Shown: in pieces, positions 54,924 to 64,000 of the stretch
Layout: every line of letters starts with the position of its first letter
Position numbering within the stretch: the stretch's first letter is position 1
NCBI GenBank assembly: GCA_020137815.1
Contig: CM035356.1
Coordinates: forward strand, 3,659,063-3,723,062
Length of the DNA: 64,000 nucleotides
Source of the DNA: Hormiphora californensis
Lineage: Eukaryota; Ctenophora; Tentaculata; Cydippida; Pleurobrachiidae
Direction: 5' to 3'
Position numbers and translations under genes: made by a program
The notes under the pieces: model-generated
The model's database searches: none
The model's input: only the letters and a program-made list of their open reading frames with translations
What the model was told of the DNA's origin: nothing

Positions 54924-54929
54924 AATAAA
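54924..54929 (+). terminator. Polyadenylation signal, TSPO
   Basis: AATAAA about 210 bp downstream of the TSPO stop codon, in AT-rich sequence. Confidence 0.5.
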
Positions 54930-55011
54930 AGGGTGATTTTTGATAAAACAAACTGCAGAACCATACACTTCATCAATGGTTAGATAAATCACACAACTAA
55001 ACAATTCCACT

Positions 55012-55150
<139 letters not shown>

Positions 55151-55235
55151 TCCCAAGTTCCTTTCTCTTCAAAAAACATGAGCTCACCATATGCTCTTCT
55201 CTTTCTCACACAATCTCACTCCAATATATCCAATA

Positions 55236-55408
55236 CAGTCGGACCCCGATTTAGGGACACCCTCGGGGGAAAGGCTCTTGTCCACTAAATCGGGGTGTCC
55301 ACTAAATCGGGGTCAAATAAGGTTAATTTCCTATATCGGGGGAAAAAAAATCATGTCCCTAAATCGGGGTGCCACTAAATCGGGGGCCCCTAAATCGGGG
55401 TCCGACTG
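55236..55408. mobile_element. Tc1/pogo-type MITE, TA-flanked
   Basis: Ends CAGTCGGACCCCGATTTAGG and the inverse CTAAATCGGGGTCCGACTG, each flanked by TA (55234-55235 and 55409-55410). The interior repeats CACTAAATCGGGGT. The CAGTCGGACC start is typical of pogo/Tigger-like ends. A degraded relative with ATCGGGGG and AATCGGGGTCCC lies at 41195-41275. Confidence 0.8.
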
Positions 55409-55727
55409 TATAACCAAAGTGAGTTCTGTCCTCATATAAGTAGAGGAAATAGAGCCACTTTAAATCAGTAAGTGGCTATTGCCCTTTGGTAGATATAACC
55501 CGTGCTGGGCATCCACATGGGCCTTATAATATCAGTCCCAAACAAACAAACAAACAACCCAAAATGTCATGTGTGTGCAGGGGGATCCCGTTTCAGCTCT
55601 CAGAAAATAGATAACACAGCTTCAACAACATGCAGATATGTGGCCTCTCTCTCCAGGACAAATTCCAAAATATAGCACCAACTGAAGTTTCCTTTAAAAG
55701 TTCCGGAGTTGTTTTCTTCCTAATAAA

Positions 55728-62138
<6,411 letters not shown>

Positions 62139-62669
62139 GTCGCCCCATGCGTGAGGCTCAGTCCATCCCCGCCTATAACACGAGGAAAATGTATAATTAG
62201 GATAATTAAAAATGGGCATTATGCAATGTTCATGGGCTTCACCACCATCTCCGCCAACCGGAGCGAGGGCGGAGAATCTCCGGTTCTAAGTGTATGGAAG
62301 ATGTGTTGATTTTGGGGCAATTACAATCAGACAAACTGCAAAATACAGGCGGCGACACGGTCAAAACTTCTGTTTGAGCTTTTCATACCACCTGACCGGA
62401 GCTATCGCCCCTTATCAAATGCTCCGTGTGTCCCTGTGCGTGATGCGTCCGGGGCGACAGCCGACAGGCGACAACCACGGTCACAGGGCCTGTAACCCCC
62501 CACAAGTAGTAAATGTAAATGTAAATGTAATATAATCATTTATATATACCACTTTATAGTGTAAAATATTGGAGCATGCACTACTAGCCAACGCTCTACA
62601 CACTCCTCACTTTCAAAAGTGGTACAGATACAAAACATGAGCATACATAAATAGTTAATTTGTAGGGAA
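62139..62669. other. Upstream of EEIG1-like gene
   Basis: Likely promoter and 5' UTR of the EEIG1-like gene, with a short TAAATG tandem at 62510-62530. No core element can be named. Confidence 0.35.
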
Positions 62670-62840
62670 CTATCCCACTTGGATAACATTATTGCGGATG
62701 AAATAACAGCCGTCTGGATCTTCTAATCGTAACCGTTTCAAAGTGGACCTGAGAGCTTTTTGCTCCTTCAGTTCAGAGGGCGTTAGGTCCGGAGAGAGAT
62801 AAACAGCCGAAAACTGTTTAGAGTCCTTGAGGTTTCGTAG
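62670..62840 (-). pseudogene. LINE ORF1 C-terminal fragment
   Basis: About 57 codons homologous to the last part of the ORF1 at 14872-16017, ending in the same FIRNNVIQVG-type tail before a stop at 62670; LSPDLTPSELKEQKAL is readable. Homology stops abruptly at about 62840, next to GC-rich sequence (62840-62935). Truncated relic. Confidence 0.7.
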
Positions 62841-63398
62841 GCCTAGCGCGGAGCGCCGTCGCTCCAGTACGGGTATATTTAGTCGTGCCCCCGGGCCCAG
62901 GACCCAGGGGCTGCAACGTGCAAGGCCCAGCAGGGGTCAAGGGGACAAAAATCAAACCGGCACTTTCGAGTTTTCTGAAAATTCAAAATTTTAAGTTTTG
63001 AAAATTTTAAGTTTGGAAATTCGCGATTCGATATATTTTCAAGTGAAAACATGGTGTGCGCGCGTGCGCGGCGTTACTTTTGGTTTTGCGCGTGACACTC
63101 CTCCTTTTTAAAAAATTAATTTTCGCGAAATTTCGGCAATTTTTATCATTTGCCCACTTTTTGGCTACTTTTCTCGTTCTCTTCTCCTCTTTCACCCGAA
63201 AAGAGGGTCCTGACTCCTGGCCCATCCTTTCTTCGCCCCTGAGGGCTGGGTCTTTAACATATGTCAACGTTTTTCTTCTTTTTTTTAGTTCAAGTTTCAA
63301 ACTTTCATCAACTACAACGTAAAACTATTTATTGAGGCGGCATCCCCCCTCAATTGTTTCAGTCGTATGACCCTACTCTGAGGAAGCTGATAACAACA
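62841..63398. other. GC-rich then AT-rich leader of LINE
   Basis: Starts with a GC-rich block (GTGCCCCCGGGCCCAGGACC) and passes to AT-rich sequence with TGCGCG words; probably the 5' UTR of the retroelement whose ORF1 starts at 63399. It contains no gene. Confidence 0.4.
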
Positions 63399-64000
63399 AT
63401 GTCTGCAGCAGTAGTGCAAACTGAAAAGTCGGCTGACAAGAAGTCGAAAAAGGAGCCTGTGAAGACCGTGATACCTGAATTCCTGTTGGCGGAAGCACCT
63501 CCCCGCGCCAAAGCGGTCCTTGAGTTCTACAACAAATTGGAATGCAAGGTGGACGCCCTGTTGAGCGAAAGTATCATCAAGATCAAGTCTAAGTTTGGTG
63601 CACCGTACATTGAAGAACTTGCGACCTACCTATCTCTGGACATTCGGCAAACAGAAAATGAGAAGGGCTACAGAAACATCCCCCTCTTAATCCACCGCTG
63701 TCTTCTGAAAGCCAGATCATATACCCCGAGTAAGTGTGGGGTCTGCTCGGAATATTACTGTGTCGAAAAGGACACTGTACCCGTTTTCACCTGTTGGATG
63801 TGTTTTCAGGGAAGCCACGACTGTGAAGGAGTGGCCAAAATCTTCTCCACCCTGTACACCATCACTCAGCCACTGACGGGATTTAACTGGACCTGCCACT
63901 CCTGTACCGAGAAGGGTAGTCTCGATCTAATGTCGAGGATACCTGTTATCCCGGGGAAAGATGATCCCGTGGTAGTGCCAGTTGAAATTATCACCCCAGA
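63399..64000 (+). CDS. LINE ORF1-like protein with PHD-like zinc cluster, partial
   Basis: Open from ATG 63399 to the window edge, 200 codons and still open. The N-terminus is Lys-rich (KSADKKSKKEPVK). Residues about 30-75 contain FYNKLECKVDALLSESIIKI. A Cys/His cluster follows: CGVCSEYYC, then FTCWMCFQGSHDC, then WTCHSC, i.e. a C4-H-C3-like, PHD-type layout. ORF1 proteins with such zinc fingers precede coiled-coil and RRM domains in some CR1/L2-like elements; here those would lie beyond 64000. The start is the first ATG after an in-frame stop (TGA at 63388). It could also be a domesticated PHD protein, but the region holds other LINE debris. Confidence 0.65.
   Translation, partial: MSAAVVQTEKSADKKSKKEPVKTVIPEFLLAEAPPRAKAVLEFYNKLECKVDALLSESIIKIKSKFGAPYIEELATYLSLDIRQTENEKGYRNIPLLIHRCLLKARSYTPSKCGVCSEYYCVEKDTVPVFTCWMCFQGSHDCEGVAKIFSTLYTITQPLTGFNWTCHSCTEKGSLDLMSRIPVIPGKDDPVVVPVEIITP

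Overview
This window looks like nuclear DNA of an invertebrate animal. It carries intron-rich genes with GT-AG splice sites, metazoan gene families (PHAX, HSPBAP1, PLEKHH-type MyTH4-FERM, TSPO, EEIG1/FAM102), a dense load of transposable elements, and more than 20 long (GA)n/(CT)n tracts. The retroelement family, with a zinc cluster and a PD-(D/E)xK-like C-terminal domain, is one I associate with early-branching animals such as cnidarians and sponges. I cannot fix the species. There are no operons, bacterial genes, CRISPR arrays or rRNA genes.

Layout. 1-5.3 kb: a minus-strand non-LTR retroelement split by a 3.4-kb TA-flanked inverted-repeat element. 5.7-12.3 kb (-): a PHAX-like snRNA-export adaptor in seven exons; its second intron holds nested transposons (a multi-branched palindrome, a TA-flanked palindromic element, a MITE inside it, and a 5'-truncated retroelement with a 14-bp target duplication). 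12.8-14.5 kb (-): an XK-related-like membrane protein with a frame break. 14.9-16.0 kb (-): a LINE ORF1. 16-18.9 kb: gene-free, with a field of a short motif in both orientations and two inverted elements containing telomere-like repeats. 19.1-20.2 kb (+): an intronless HSPBAP1-like JmjC protein. 20.7-38.2 kb (+): a coiled-coil/MyTH4-FERM gene of PLEKHH type in about 20 exons, with a gap and poor assembly in its middle. 38.2-40.4 kb: repeats. 40.4-44.6 kb (-): a nine-exon seven-helix receptor. 45.4-52.3 kb (+): a nine-exon secreted protein with three sushi-like modules; one intron holds a 1.4-kb foldback element. 52.8-54.7 kb (+): a complete four-exon TSPO. 55.7-62.1 kb (-): an eleven-exon EEIG1/FAM102-like NT-C2 protein. 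62.7-64 kb: an ORF1 remnant and an open LINE ORF1 with a PHD-like zinc cluster that runs off the end.

The genes are unrelated housekeeping, signalling and membrane genes, and I see no functional cluster. The structurally novel material is in the repeats: the multi-branched palindrome at 7369-7641, the short-motif field at 16.27-18.1 kb, and a set of TA-flanked elements sharing AAGT...ACTT ends. Several exon joins disagree by one base at homopolymers, so some apparent frameshifts are probably assembly errors. I built all exon models by eye from splice consensus, phase and family resemblance; no alignment was run.
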